From Pseudomonas huaxiensis (GTDB taxonomy: Bacteria > Pseudomonadota > Gammaproteobacteria > Pseudomonadales > Pseudomonadaceae): DNA of 64,000 bases. The DNA is taken from assembly GCF_003231275.1 (NCBI RefSeq), contig NZ_QKVL01000032.1, positions 1 to 64,000 on the forward strand, given 5' to 3'. Of the stretch, positions 33,019 to 41,053 are shown in pieces. Position 1 is the stretch's first letter. Every line of letters begins with the position of its first letter. Both the position numbers and the translations under genes were made by a program. The notes beneath the pieces are model-generated. The model saw only the letters and a list, made by a program, of their open reading frames with translations, ran no database searches and was not told the origin of the DNA.

Positions 33019-35084
33019 GCGCGCTCGTCACCCAGCATCTGACTCACCCGCTCCACCAGCATCTCCAGGCTGAACGGTTTGATCATCACGCTCATCCCCG
33101 CGCCCAGCGGGCCGTCGCTGAGGGCGGCGCTCTCGTCGTAGCCGGTGATGAACAGCACCGGCAGGTGCGGGTGCAGGAGACGTACTTTCTCGGCCAGTTG
33201 ACGGCCATTGAGGCCGCCAGGCAGGCCGATATCGCTGAGCAGCAGGTCCGGCCGCGGGCCGTGTTCAAGGGCGGGCAGGGCGGCGACGGCGGTTTCGAAC
33301 GATTCGACCCGGTAACCGGAGTCTTCGAGGATTTCAGCGATCACCATGCTTAGCGCGGTCTGGTCCTCCACCAGGACGATCCGCCGACCGCTGTCGCGTT
33401 CGCTGAGTGATTCATCGGCTTCGGCAATGCCGGGCGCTGGCGCCTGGTGATGGCGGGGCAGGAACAGTTCGACCCGGGTGCCGGAGCCGGGTGTCGAGGA
33501 GATCCGCAACTGGCCGCCGGACTGGCGTACGAAACCGTAGGCCATCGACAGCCCCAGTCCGGTGCCCTGGCCCATCGGTTTGGTGGTGAAGAACGGGTCG
33601 ATCGCGCGCTCGACCACTTCCGGTTGCATGCCCTGGCCGTTGTCTTCGACGCTCAGGCACAGGTAATCGCCGGGGGCGAGGTCCAGGGCGCGGGCCTGTT
33701 CGTCGTCGAGGCTCAGGTTGTCGCTGCCGATATCAATGCTGCCGCCGACGGGCAGGGCATCGCGGGCGTTGATGCAGAGGTTGAGCAGGGCACTTTCCAG
33801 TTGCGGCGGGTCGATCAGGGTCGGCCACAGGTGGGCGGCGAAGTGGCAGCGGACGTCGATGGACGGCCCGACGCTGCGACCGATCAGGTCTTGCATGCCA
33901 CTGACCAGGCCGCCGACATCGGTCGCCTGCGGTTGCAGTGTCTGCCGGCGGGAGAACGCCAGCAGGCGGTGCACCAGCGATGCGGCGCGCTGCGCCGAGC
34001 CGCTGACGGCATCCAGCAGCGGGGTGAGGTCTTCGTAACGTTGCTGATGGATGCGCTGGCGCAGTAGCTCCTGAGCACCGAGGATACCGCCCAGCAGGTT
34101 GTTGAAGTCATGGGCGATGCCGCCCGTGAGCTGGCCGACCGCCTCCATCTTCTGCGCCTGACGCAGGGCTTCCTCGGCGCTGAGCAGGCGTTGCTGTTCT
34201 TCGATGCGCGCGCTGATGTTGTAGGCAAACAGGTACGCGCCCTGTTGCAGACCTTCGCTGTCATACAGGGTGTTGAAGCGCAGTTCATAGTGGCGGCGCC
34301 GCTCGCCGACACCGAATGCCGCGTTCTCGATAAAGACTTCCCCGGCCAGGGCGCGGCGCCACAGGGACAGGCCCAGCTCGCAGTCGGCGGGATACCGGCC
34401 CAATGTCTGCTCGACGGTGTCGCCGACGTTCGGTACATGGTCGTAGAGGAAGTGAAAGTCCTTCAGCGACTGGTGATTGATCGCCAGCCAGCGCAGGTTG
34501 CGATCCACCACCTGAACGCAGGCCACGCTGTTGTCGACCAGCATGGCGAACAGCTCGCGCTCGGCCACGGCGCCGAGAATACGCTGCTCCAGTTCTTCGT
34601 TGAGGTCCTGCAGGGCCTGTTCGGCGCGGCGTCGTGCCGTTACGTCCTTGAACAGCACGGCGACCTGACGGCGCTCGGCCGGCTCGATACGAAAGGTGCT
34701 GACCGAGAGAATACGGCCGGTGGCTACCAGTTCCTGCTCAAACTGCAGCGGTCGACCGGTGCGCAACACTTCGCCGTAGCGGGCGACCCACTCGTCAGCT
34801 TCGTCGGGCACCATTTCCCGCAGCTTCTGACCGACCACGTCGGGAATTCCGGTGTGCCGGGCGTAGGCCGCGTTGGCCGAGACATGGACGTAGTCACTGA
34901 GCGGGCCATGTGGGCCGTCGAAGAATTCGATGACACAGAACCCGTCGTCCATGGTGTCGAAGAGAAAGCGATAGAACGCCTCGTTCAGCGGTTGCTGCTG
35001 CACCCGTTGCTGCTCCAGCGCGGCATTGCGTTCCTGGAGTTCGCGCAGTTGCTGGCGCAGGGCGTTCAATTCGCTGGTGGGCAT
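33015..35084 (-). CDS. Hybrid sensor histidine kinase/response regulator
   Basis: A 689-residue cytosolic protein: an N-terminal coiled coil (LRQQLRELQERNAALEQQR), a first PAS domain (about 45-165, FYRFLFDTMDDGFCVIEFF), a second PAS/PAC (about 195-310), HisKA with GGIAHDFNNLLGGILG, ATPase (NLCINARDALP; VEDNGQGM; GQGTGLGLSMAYGFV) and a C-terminal receiver with phosphoacceptor Asp in LLLSDIGLPGG and Lys in MIKPF. The HDFNNLL H-box marks the family lacking typical transmembrane sensing. No cognate output gene is adjacent. It is convergent with the SDR gene. Confidence 0.9.
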   Translation of the reverse strand: MPTSELNALRQQLRELQERNAALEQQRVQQQPLNEAFYRFLFDTMDDGFCVIEFFDGPHGPLSDYVHVSANAAYARHTGIPDVVGQKLREMVPDEADEWVARYGEVLRTGRPLQFEQELVATGRILSVSTFRIEPAERRQVAVLFKDVTARRRAEQALQDLNEELEQRILGAVAERELFAMLVDNSVACVQVVDRNLRWLAINHQSLKDFHFLYDHVPNVGDTVEQTLGRYPADCELGLSLWRRALAGEVFIENAAFGVGERRRHYELRFNTLYDSEGLQQGAYLFAYNISARIEEQQRLLSAEEALRQAQKMEAVGQLTGGIAHDFNNLLGGILGAQELLRQRIHQQRYEDLTPLLDAVSGSAQRAASLVHRLLAFSRRQTLQPQATDVGGLVSGMQDLIGRSVGPSIDVRCHFAAHLWPTLIDPPQLESALLNLCINARDALPVGGSIDIGSDNLSLDDEQARALDLAPGDYLCLSVEDNGQGMQPEVVERAIDPFFTTKPMGQGTGLGLSMAYGFVRQSGGQLRISSTPGSGTRVELFLPRHHQAPAPGIAEADESLSERDSGRRIVLVEDQTALSMVIAEILEDSGYRVESFETAVAALPALEHGPRPDLLLSDIGLPGGLNGRQLAEKVRLLHPHLPVLFITGYDESAALSDGPLGAGMSVMIKPFSLEMLVERVSQMLGDERA

Positions 35085-35139
35085 GGGGCTTTCCGAAGGT
35101 GAACCATGCGGAACTTTAGCCTGACGAGCGGGGTGGCGG

Positions 35140-36552
35140 CTAGAACGAGCGTACGATCCGTCCGAGTGTCTCCATGGCTTTTTCTGATTGATCGCTCCAT
35201 GGGCTGCCGTAGTTCAGGCGGATGCAGTTGCGAAAACGTTGGGTCGGCGAAAAGATCGGCCCCGGTGCAATGCTGATGCCTTGGGCCAGGGCCATCTGGA
35301 ACAGCTTCAGCGAGTCCATGCGCTCGGGCAGTTCCAGCCAGAGGAAGTAGCCGCCTGACGGCTGGCTGACCCGCACTTGCGCCGGGAAGTGCCGGGCGAT
35401 GGCGGCAAGCATGGCGTTTTTCTGTTCTTCCAGGGCATAGCGCAGGCGCCGCAGATGGCGGTCGTAGCCGCCGTGCTGGAGGTAGTCGGCGATGGCAGCC
35501 TGGGCCGGCATCGAGGCGCACAGCGAAGTCATCAGCTTCAGGCGCTCGATCTTCTGCGCGAAGCGTCCGGCCGCGACCCAACCGATGCGGTAGCCGGGCG
35601 CCAGACTCTTGGAGAAGGAACTGCAATGCATCACCAGCCCCTCCGTGTCGAAAGCCTTCGCTGGCTTGGGCGCTTGCTGGGCGTAATACAGCTCGGCGTA
35701 GACGTCGTCCTCGATCAGCGGCACTTGATGCTGGCGCAGCAGCTCCACCAGCGCCTGCTTGTTGTCTTCCGGCATGCTCGCGCCGACCGGATTCTGGAAG
35801 TTGGTCATGCACCAGACCGCTTTTACCGGGTGACGCTCCAGGGTCTGTGCCAGCACGCCGAGGTCGATGCCGTCGCGCGGGTGCACGGGAATTTCCACGG
35901 CCTTGAGCTTGAGCCGTTCCAGCACCTGCAGGCAGGCATAGAAGGCCGGCGCCTCGATGGCCACCAGGTCGCCCGGCTCGGTGACCGCTTGCAGGCACAG
36001 GTTCAGGGCTTCCAGCGCGCCGTTGGTGATCAGCAGTTCTTCCATCGGCAACATCAGCCCGCCGACCATGTAGCGCAGGGCAATCTGCCGGCGCAGGTGC
36101 GGGTTGCCCGGTGATAGGTCGGTGACCACCATGCGCGGGTCCATGTCGCGACTGGCGCTGGCCAGCGAGCGGGCCAGGCGCGGCAGGGGGAACAGCGCCG
36201 GGCTGGGGAAGGCCGAGCCGAAGGGCACGGTGTGCGGGTCCTTGATCGACTCGAGAATGGAAAACACCAGCTCGCTGACATCGACCTCGGTGGACTCATT
36301 GGCCGATTCGCTGATCTGCGGTTCGCTGAACGGCCGCGGGGCGTGGGCGTTGACGAAGTAGCCCGAGCGCGGCCGGGCGCGGATCAGCCCGCGCCGCTCC
36401 AGCAGGTAATAGGCCTGGAACACCGTGGACGGGCTGACCCCGTGGGTCTGGCTGGCGTAGCGCACCGACGGCACTCGCTGGCCGGGGCCGAGGACCCCGG
36501 AGTAGATCAGTTCAGCAATGTCGTCGGCGAATTTCTCGTAGCGTTTCATCAT
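35140..36552 (-). CDS. MocR-type GntR-HTH/aminotransferase regulator
   Basis: A 470-residue fusion: an N-terminal GntR winged helix (YEKFADDIAELIYSGVLGPGQRVPSVRYASQTHGVSPSTVFQAYYLLERRGLI) and a C-terminal fold-type-I aminotransferase domain (about residues 95-470) with PLP lysine in SSFSKSLAPGYRIGW and EDDVYAELYY. Such proteins regulate amino-acid or vitamin B6-linked genes in response to PLP. The target is not evident; the neighbours are ccoG (same strand) and a hybrid kinase. Confidence 0.88.
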   Translation of the reverse strand: MMKRYEKFADDIAELIYSGVLGPGQRVPSVRYASQTHGVSPSTVFQAYYLLERRGLIRARPRSGYFVNAHAPRPFSEPQISESANESTEVDVSELVFSILESIKDPHTVPFGSAFPSPALFPLPRLARSLASASRDMDPRMVVTDLSPGNPHLRRQIALRYMVGGLMLPMEELLITNGALEALNLCLQAVTEPGDLVAIEAPAFYACLQVLERLKLKAVEIPVHPRDGIDLGVLAQTLERHPVKAVWCMTNFQNPVGASMPEDNKQALVELLRQHQVPLIEDDVYAELYYAQQAPKPAKAFDTEGLVMHCSSFSKSLAPGYRIGWVAAGRFAQKIERLKLMTSLCASMPAQAAIADYLQHGGYDRHLRRLRYALEEQKNAMLAAIARHFPAQVRVSQPSGGYFLWLELPERMDSLKLFQMALAQGISIAPGPIFSPTQRFRNCIRLNYGSPWSDQSEKAMETLGRIVRSF

Positions 36553-36589
36553 GGCTCTGCACGGTCGGACTGCAACGCAGTGTATGTGA

Positions 36590-38002
36590 TCAGCGGTTCA
36601 GCGGCGCGACGAAACGGCTGCGGGCAACGCTGCGGATGTTCGGCTCGTCGCTGTCCACCAATTCGAAGTCCAGCTCCAGCGAACTGCTCGCGGGACGGTC
36701 GCTCAGCATCGCCACCGATACCGGCAGCTCGGCCATTTCGCCGGCGGGGATGCTGAAGTGGGTCTTGCCGTGCAGTTCGAAGCCCTCGGCTTTGAGCAGG
36801 CGCAGGTCGTAGTTCTGCGGTTGCAGGGTCTTGTTGATGACCTTGAGGATGTAGATGTTCTCGATCTGGCCGAGTGCGTTCTCGCGGAACAGGCCACGGT
36901 CCTTGATGATGTCCATCGACACCATTGGCCGCTCGTGCAAGGCGATCGCCAGCGCGCCGATCATCACCACCAGCACCGTGACATAACCCAGCAGGCGTGG
37001 GCGCAGCCAATGGGTGTGGCCACCTTGCAGGCTGTGTTCGGACTTGTAGCCGATCAGTCCGCGAGGGTAGTTCATCTTGTCCATGATGCTGTCGCAGGCG
37101 TCGATGCACGCCGCGCAGCCGATGCATTCCATTTGCAGGCCGTCGCGGATGTCGATGCCGGTCGGGCAGACCTGGACGCACATGGTGCAGTCGATGCAGT
37201 CACCGAGGCCACTGGCCTTGTGGTCCACTTCCTTTTTACGCGGTCCGCGGGACTCGCCGCGGCGCGGGTCGTAGGCCACGGCCAGGGTGTCCTTGTCGAA
37301 CATCACGCTCTGGAACCGGGCGTACGGGCACATGTGCATGCACACGGCTTCGCGCATCCAGCCGGCGTTGATGTAGGTGGCGCCGGTGAAGAACAGGATC
37401 CAGAACAGGCTGACCCCGCCTGCCTGCAGGGTGAACAGCTCTTCGGCCAGCGGCCGGATCGGCGTGAAGTAACCGACGAAGGTCAGGCCGGTCATTACGC
37501 TGATGGCGATCCACAGGGTGTGCTTGGTGGCGCGCCGGGCCAGCTTGTTGACGCCCCACGGCGCTTTGTCCAGCTTCATGCGCTGGTTGCGGTCGCCTTC
37601 GGTGACCTTCTCGCACCACATGAACAGCCAGGTCCAGGTGCTCTGCGGGCAGGTGTAACCGCACCAGACGCGGCCGGCAAACACGGTGATGGCAAACAGG
37701 CCGAAGGCGCAGATGATCAGCAGGGCCGAGAGCAGGATGAAATCCTGCGGCCAGAAGGTCGCGCCGAAGATATGGAACTTGCTATCCGCCAGGTCCCAGA
37801 GTACGGCCTGGCGACCGTCCCACGTCAGCCAGGCGGTGGCGAAGAACAGCAGGAAAAGGAAACCCGCGCCACCCAGGCGCAGGTTGCGGTACAGACCGGT
37901 GAAGCTGCGGGTGTAGATGTGTCCGTCGCTGCTGTTGGCGGCCTTCTTCTTGTGGGTCGGCTCGGCAATTTCAACGATCTGGACGGGAATATGTTCGCTC
38001 AT
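36590..38002 (-). CDS. ccoG: Cytochrome cbb3 oxidase accessory protein CcoG (FixG/RdxA)
   Basis: A 470-residue inner-membrane iron-sulfur protein: about five membrane helices in the first 350 residues, two ferredoxin-type [4Fe-4S] motifs (CIDCTMCVQVCPTGIDIRDG and CIGCAACIDACD) and a C-terminal FixG-C immunoglobulin-like domain. CcoG reduces Cu(II) to Cu(I) for assembly of the CuB site of cbb3 oxidase. It usually neighbours ccoNOQP/ccoIS; none of those genes is in this window, and the neighbour here is a MocR regulator. Confidence 0.93.
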   Translation of the reverse strand: MSEHIPVQIVEIAEPTHKKKAANSSDGHIYTRSFTGLYRNLRLGGAGFLFLLFFATAWLTWDGRQAVLWDLADSKFHIFGATFWPQDFILLSALLIICAFGLFAITVFAGRVWCGYTCPQSTWTWLFMWCEKVTEGDRNQRMKLDKAPWGVNKLARRATKHTLWIAISVMTGLTFVGYFTPIRPLAEELFTLQAGGVSLFWILFFTGATYINAGWMREAVCMHMCPYARFQSVMFDKDTLAVAYDPRRGESRGPRKKEVDHKASGLGDCIDCTMCVQVCPTGIDIRDGLQMECIGCAACIDACDSIMDKMNYPRGLIGYKSEHSLQGGHTHWLRPRLLGYVTVLVVMIGALAIALHERPMVSMDIIKDRGLFRENALGQIENIYILKVINKTLQPQNYDLRLLKAEGFELHGKTHFSIPAGEMAELPVSVAMLSDRPASSSLELDFELVDSDEPNIRSVARSRFVAPLNR

Positions 38003-38123
38003 GGTTCGTCGCTCATCAGGCCTCGATCAGGCCAGAACACTATGGCGACCCATCTGTTTGCATAACAGGCTCAGGTATTTCTATAAAAACCGTATCAGAT
38101 CGTCCTCGAAACGGCTCCGGGCC

Positions 38124-38363
38124 TTAGATTATCGAGCCCGGAACGCTACTTTTCAGATGCCTGCGACCATCCACCGCACCCGCTACAGTCAGCGCATCGG
38201 CCTCGGCTTCGGTGATGGGTACACGCTTGCCGGCCAGTTCGGCGACCGACATGCGCAGGTCTTCATCGGTGGTCACCTGAACTTCGCTGGCAGCGCCTTC
38301 GATATTCAGGTCTTCGCCGATCAGGGTGCAGCGTTGGGTCTGTTCGTTGATTTCTACAGGCAT
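38124..38363 (-). CDS. Small DUF3203-like protein
   Basis: A 79-residue acidic cytosolic protein (MPVEINEQTQRCTLIGEDL start; VAELAGKRVPITEAEADALTVAGAVDGR near the end). The sequence looks like the Pseudomonas DUF3203 family, a short beta-rich family of unknown function; I am only moderately sure of the name. It is preceded by a small REP-like palindrome (CGCGAGC-GT-GCTCGCG at 38382-38397), and the upstream neighbour is divergent. Confidence 0.62.
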   Translation of the reverse strand: MPVEINEQTQRCTLIGEDLNIEGAASEVQVTTDEDLRMSVAELAGKRVPITEAEADALTVAGAVDGRRHLKSSVPGSII

Positions 38364-38381
38364 GACGGTGTCCTCGGTAGG

Positions 38382-38397
38382 CGCGAGCGTGCTCGCG
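38382..38397. repeat. Short REP-like palindrome
   Basis: CGCGAGC and GCTCGCG form a 7-bp perfect dyad with a 2-nt gap, the CGAGC-GCTCG core of the larger REPs in this window. It lies directly upstream of the DUF3203-like gene. Nearby, GGGC and GCCC near 38401-38416 form another small dyad. Confidence 0.45.
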
Positions 38398-38521
38398 AAC
38401 GGGCTGCAACGGCCCTTACTGTAGTGACCCCGCCCGGTGTCCGGTTACTGGCCCTGACCGATCAGCGGTCATATCGCACTTTGCCGAGCCCGCCGTTGTC
38501 CATCCCATAACTTCCCTGACG

Positions 38522-39049
38522 ATGGACACGGCCATGGACGCTTGGTGGCATGAGGTGTGGGTGACGCTGGTGGCGGAATTCGCCGACATTACTGATGCCA
38601 AGCAACTGACGCAGGTTTCAGTGCGCCTGGTGATGGCGGCGCTGCTGGGCGCGGTGCTGGGGTTCGAGCGGGAGATGAAGGGCAAGGCTGCCGGGGTGCG
38701 CACCCACATGCTGGTGGCGATCGGCGCGGCGCTGTTTGTGCTGGTGCCGCGCATGGCCGGGGCCGATGATGCGGCGTTGAGCCGGGTGGTGCAGGGCATC
38801 GTTGCGGGGATCGGCTTTCTCGGTGCCGGGACCATTCTCAAAGGCCATGATCAGGACGCCAGTCATGTGAAGGGCCTGACTACCGCCGCCGGCCTGTGGA
38901 TGACCGCTGCAATAGGCGTGGCCGCCGGTATGGGACGCGAAGCCACGGCGCTGGTCAGCACGTTGCTGGCGCTGGCGGTGCTGGGGGTGATGCCGCTGGT
39001 GGTGAATCGCCTGGAAGGCAAGGATGAGGAACACGAGGAGAAAAACTGA
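38522..39049 (+). CDS. MgtC/SapB family membrane protein
   Basis: A 175-residue inner-membrane protein with about four or five hydrophobic segments and the MgtC signature GFEREMKGKAAGVRTHMLVAIGAALFVLV, followed by VQGIVAGIGFLGAGTILK and LTTAAGLWMTAAIG. MgtC proteins assist survival at low Mg2+ and modulate the F-ATPase. The start could be ATG 38522 or ATG 38534; neither has a clear ribosome site. Its 3' end is convergent with the CrcY-like RNA gene, the same arrangement as reported around crcY of P. putida. Confidence 0.85.
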   Translation: MDTAMDAWWHEVWVTLVAEFADITDAKQLTQVSVRLVMAALLGAVLGFEREMKGKAAGVRTHMLVAIGAALFVLVPRMAGADDAALSRVVQGIVAGIGFLGAGTILKGHDQDASHVKGLTTAAGLWMTAAIGVAAGMGREATALVSTLLALAVLGVMPLVVNRLEGKDEEHEEKN

Positions 39050-39059
39050 AAGGCCGGAA

Positions 39060-39425
39060 TGCACTGAGGGGAGCCGAAGCTCCCCTCAAAGATTGTCGCG
39101 TGCTCTTTTTTTGTTATTGGAGGGCGGCCTATTGTTGTTTTTGGCAGCCGTTGCCTCTTTGGTGCATGTTCGATCCCCATCCGGGATCAAGAGCAAACGT
39201 ATTTTTTTGAGCGCTGATCGACCTTCATCATTGCTGATCCAACCGTGACGGACGCTACCTTGAGGTAGTTTTATTGTTCTCTGTCTGGTTGCGGGGCACG
39301 CCCCCGAAAAGTCATCCTCTCCAAAAAAATCAGTTAGCTTCGCCTCTACCGTTTTGTTCTTGTTGTTCGAGAGCCGTTACGTCTTATTTTTATTGGGTTT
39401 GCCGCATTTCTTATTGTTGTTGTAC
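39060..39425 (-). ncRNA. crcY: CrcY-like Hfq/Crc-sequestering regulatory RNA
   Basis: On the minus strand an A-rich untranslated RNA of about 360 nt runs from G 39425 to a hairpin at 39066-39087 (GAGGGGAGC/GCTCCCCTC, tetraloop). It begins GTACAACAACAATAAG and carries at least six A-rich motifs of the AANAANAA class on the transcript: 39408-39421, 39383-39394, 39352-39367, 39269-39278, 39130-39142 and 39106-39118. Such motifs bind the distal face of Hfq with Crc, so the RNA would titrate the repressor complex and relieve catabolite repression. A sigma-54 promoter sits immediately upstream. The flanking mvaB and MgtC-family genes are the reported crcY neighbours in P. putida. The 3' end is approximate. 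Confidence 0.85.
39066..39087. terminator. Terminal hairpin of the CrcY-like RNA
   Basis: A 9-bp perfect GC-rich stem with a 4-nt loop (TTCG on the minus strand, a stable tetraloop). It lies 17 bp after the mgtC stop and at the expected 3' end of the minus-strand RNA, so it probably ends both transcripts. No T-run directly follows on the minus strand; TTTTT appears about 25 nt further on. Confidence 0.65.
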
Positions 39426-39434
39426 GGAAGATAT

Positions 39435-39451
39435 AGCAGGTGCCGTGCCAA
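39435..39451 (-). promoter_or_regulatory. Sigma-54 (RpoN) promoter of crcY
   Basis: On the minus strand TTGGCACGGCACCTGCT fits the sigma-54 consensus YTGGCACG-N4-TTGCW, with GG and GC exactly ten bases apart (-24/-12). It predicts a start at about 39424-39425, where the A-rich RNA begins. CrcZ and CrcY genes are transcribed by RpoN under control of the CbrAB two-component system. Confidence 0.88.
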
Positions 39452-39563
39452 CTTTTTAAAACCTAATGAAATCAATGGTTTAGAGGTTTCAGGGGAAAAG
39501 CTGGCACGGGGAATTCTGCTGATTTGTTTCCGTGTTACCCGGAATTTCCCTGTGAAGTGTGAA

Positions 39564-39603
39564 GGCGGTAACACTTTGTGTCAGCGGGGGAGGTGTTACC
39601 GCC
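39564..39603. promoter_or_regulatory. CbrB-like upstream activating dyad
   Basis: GGCGGTAACAC and GTGTTACCGCC form an 11-bp perfect inverted repeat with an 18-nt spacer. A third half-site, TGTTAC, lies at 39533-39538. TGTTAC/GTAACA half-sites are described for CbrB at crcZ promoters. The cluster is about 80-150 bp upstream of the sigma-54 -24 element, the usual distance for an enhancer-binding protein. It could alternatively end the mvaB transcript. Confidence 0.6.
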
Positions 39604-39608
39604 GGGCC

Positions 39609-40508
39609 TCAGCCGGCGTTACGGGCGCGCGCCACACGGGAGCCATTGGCACGGCCCAGCACCGCGCTGATGCGCTGGCCGGCCTGGATGAGTTTTTCCA
39701 GGTCGATGCCGGTCTCGATGCCCAGGCCTTGGAGCATGTACAGCACGTCTTCGCTGGCGACGTTGCCGCTGGCGCCCTTGGCGTAGGGGCAGCCACCGAG
39801 GCCCGCGACCGAGCTGTCGAATACGTTTATTCCTTCCAGCAGGCTGGCATAGACATTGGCCAAGGCCTGGCCATAGGTGTCGTGGAAGTGCCCGGCCAGT
39901 TGCGGGCGCGGCACCTGGGCGCCGACCACGTTGAACAGGTGGCGGGTCGCGCCGGGCGTGCCGGTGCCGATGGTGTCGCCGAGGGAGACTTCGTAGCAGC
40001 CCATCTCGTACAGCTCGCGGGCGACCGCGGCGACCTGGCTGGCGTCCACCTCGCCTTCATAAGGGCAGCCCAACACGCAGGACACGTAACCGCGCACGCG
40101 CACACCGTGCTGGCGCGCACCCTCCATGATCGGCACGAAGCGTTGCAGGCTCTCGCTGATGGAGCAGTTGATATTGCGCTGGGAGAACGCCTCCGACGCT
40201 GCGGCGAACACCGCCACTTCCTTGACCCCGGCGGCGAGGGCGTCCTCGAAACCGCGCAGGTTCGGCGCCAGGGCCGCATAGGTGACACCGGGCTTGTACT
40301 GGATTCCGGCGAAGACTTCGGCCGACCCGGCCATCTGCGGCACCCACTTCGGCGAGACGAAACTGCCGACTTCGACGTAGGACAGGCCGGCAGCGGTCAG
40401 GTCGTCGACCAGCCGGACCTTGTCCGCGACGCTGATGGGTTGGGCTTCATTCTGCAGACCGTCGCGAGGACCGACTTCGACCAGACGAACTGTGGCGGGC
40501 AATGGCAT
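39609..40508 (-). CDS. mvaB: Hydroxymethylglutaryl-CoA lyase
   Basis: A 299-residue TIM-barrel lyase cleaving HMG-CoA into acetoacetate and acetyl-CoA in leucine/isovalerate breakdown. It has RDGLQNE at the N-terminus (metal and substrate binding) and the HMG-CoA lyase signature SSVAGLGGCPYAKGASGNVASED with the catalytic cysteine. AHFHDT-like GHFHDTYGQALAN provides metal ligands. It is preceded by a MerR-type regulator gene on the same strand (24-bp gap) and followed by the crcY promoter region. The other liu genes are absent from the window. Confidence 0.93.
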   Translation of the reverse strand: MPLPATVRLVEVGPRDGLQNEAQPISVADKVRLVDDLTAAGLSYVEVGSFVSPKWVPQMAGSAEVFAGIQYKPGVTYAALAPNLRGFEDALAAGVKEVAVFAAASEAFSQRNINCSISESLQRFVPIMEGARQHGVRVRGYVSCVLGCPYEGEVDASQVAAVARELYEMGCYEVSLGDTIGTGTPGATRHLFNVVGAQVPRPQLAGHFHDTYGQALANVYASLLEGINVFDSSVAGLGGCPYAKGASGNVASEDVLYMLQGLGIETGIDLEKLIQAGQRISAVLGRANGSRVARARNAG

Positions 40509-40531
40509 GGCTTCGGGTTTCCTGTGTGGGC

Positions 40532-40933
40532 TCAGTGGCCGTTCTTCTGATTGTTCAGGGTGTTGGTCAGCGCCAGCATGCAGCGCTCTTCGGCGGTGTC
40601 GAGTTCCAGTTGCATCTGCTGGATGTCGAGCAGTTGCTGTTCAAGTTGGGCGCGGCGTTCGGCGATCTTGGCCAGCATGCTGTTGAGCTGCTTGGTGTTG
40701 CCGCCGGAGGGATCGTAGAGTTCGATCAATTCGCGGCATTCGGCGAGGGAGAACCCGATGCGCTTGCCGCGCAGGATGAGCTTGAGGCTGACCTTGTCGC
40801 GGGCCGAATAGATACGCTCCAGACCGCGGCGCTCGGGGCTGAGCAGCCCCTGTTCCTCGTAGAAACGGATCGCCCGGGTGGTGATGTCCAGCTCGCGGGA
40901 CAGGTCGGAGATGCTGTAGGTCTGGCTGCTCAT
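40532..40933 (-). CDS. liuR: MerR-family regulator, LiuR-like
   Basis: A 133-residue MerR regulator: winged helix (YSISDLSRELDITTRAIRFYEEQGLLSPERRG), then a long coiled-coil dimerisation helix (MLAKIAERRAQLEQQLLDIQQMQLELD). The length and the sequence around LKLILRGKRIGFSLAECRELIELYDP fit the LiuR subgroup that regulates leucine/isovalerate catabolism. Its position just upstream of mvaB supports this. No metal-binding cysteine signature is seen apart from a single Cys near the C-terminus. Confidence 0.8.
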   Translation of the reverse strand: MSSQTYSISDLSRELDITTRAIRFYEEQGLLSPERRGLERIYSARDKVSLKLILRGKRIGFSLAECRELIELYDPSGGNTKQLNSMLAKIAERRAQLEQQLLDIQQMQLELDTAEERCMLALTNTLNNQKNGH

Positions 40934-41020
40934 TGCGCGGGGCTCGATGATGAAGGCAATGGGCCTAACCTATAGGCAGGTTTACGTTTACGTCAAGGTC
41001 GATGTGGCCGTAGGTGTAGG

Positions 41021-41048
41021 TGTAGGAGCGAGCTTGCTCGCGAATGGC
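41021..41048. repeat. Single REP unit
   Basis: TGTAGGAGCGAGCTTGCTCG followed by CGAATGGC matches the core REP unit found in paired form at 32129 and 47690. It lies between the MerR-type regulator gene and the HAD gene stop. No gene is seen in this 120-bp gap. Confidence 0.7.
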
Positions 41049-41053
41049 GGCCG

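Noticed and set aside
39501..39521. A possible plus-strand sigma-54 promoter (CTGGCACGGGGAATTCTGCT)
   Set aside because: GG and GC are thirteen bases apart instead of ten, so it does not fit RpoN spacing; nothing starts on the plus strand downstream.
39354..39574. Short hydrophobic and Lys/Asn-rich open frames in the A/T-rich gap
   Set aside because: They coincide with the CrcY-like RNA and its upstream region, have no ribosome site, and their composition follows from the A-rich repeats.
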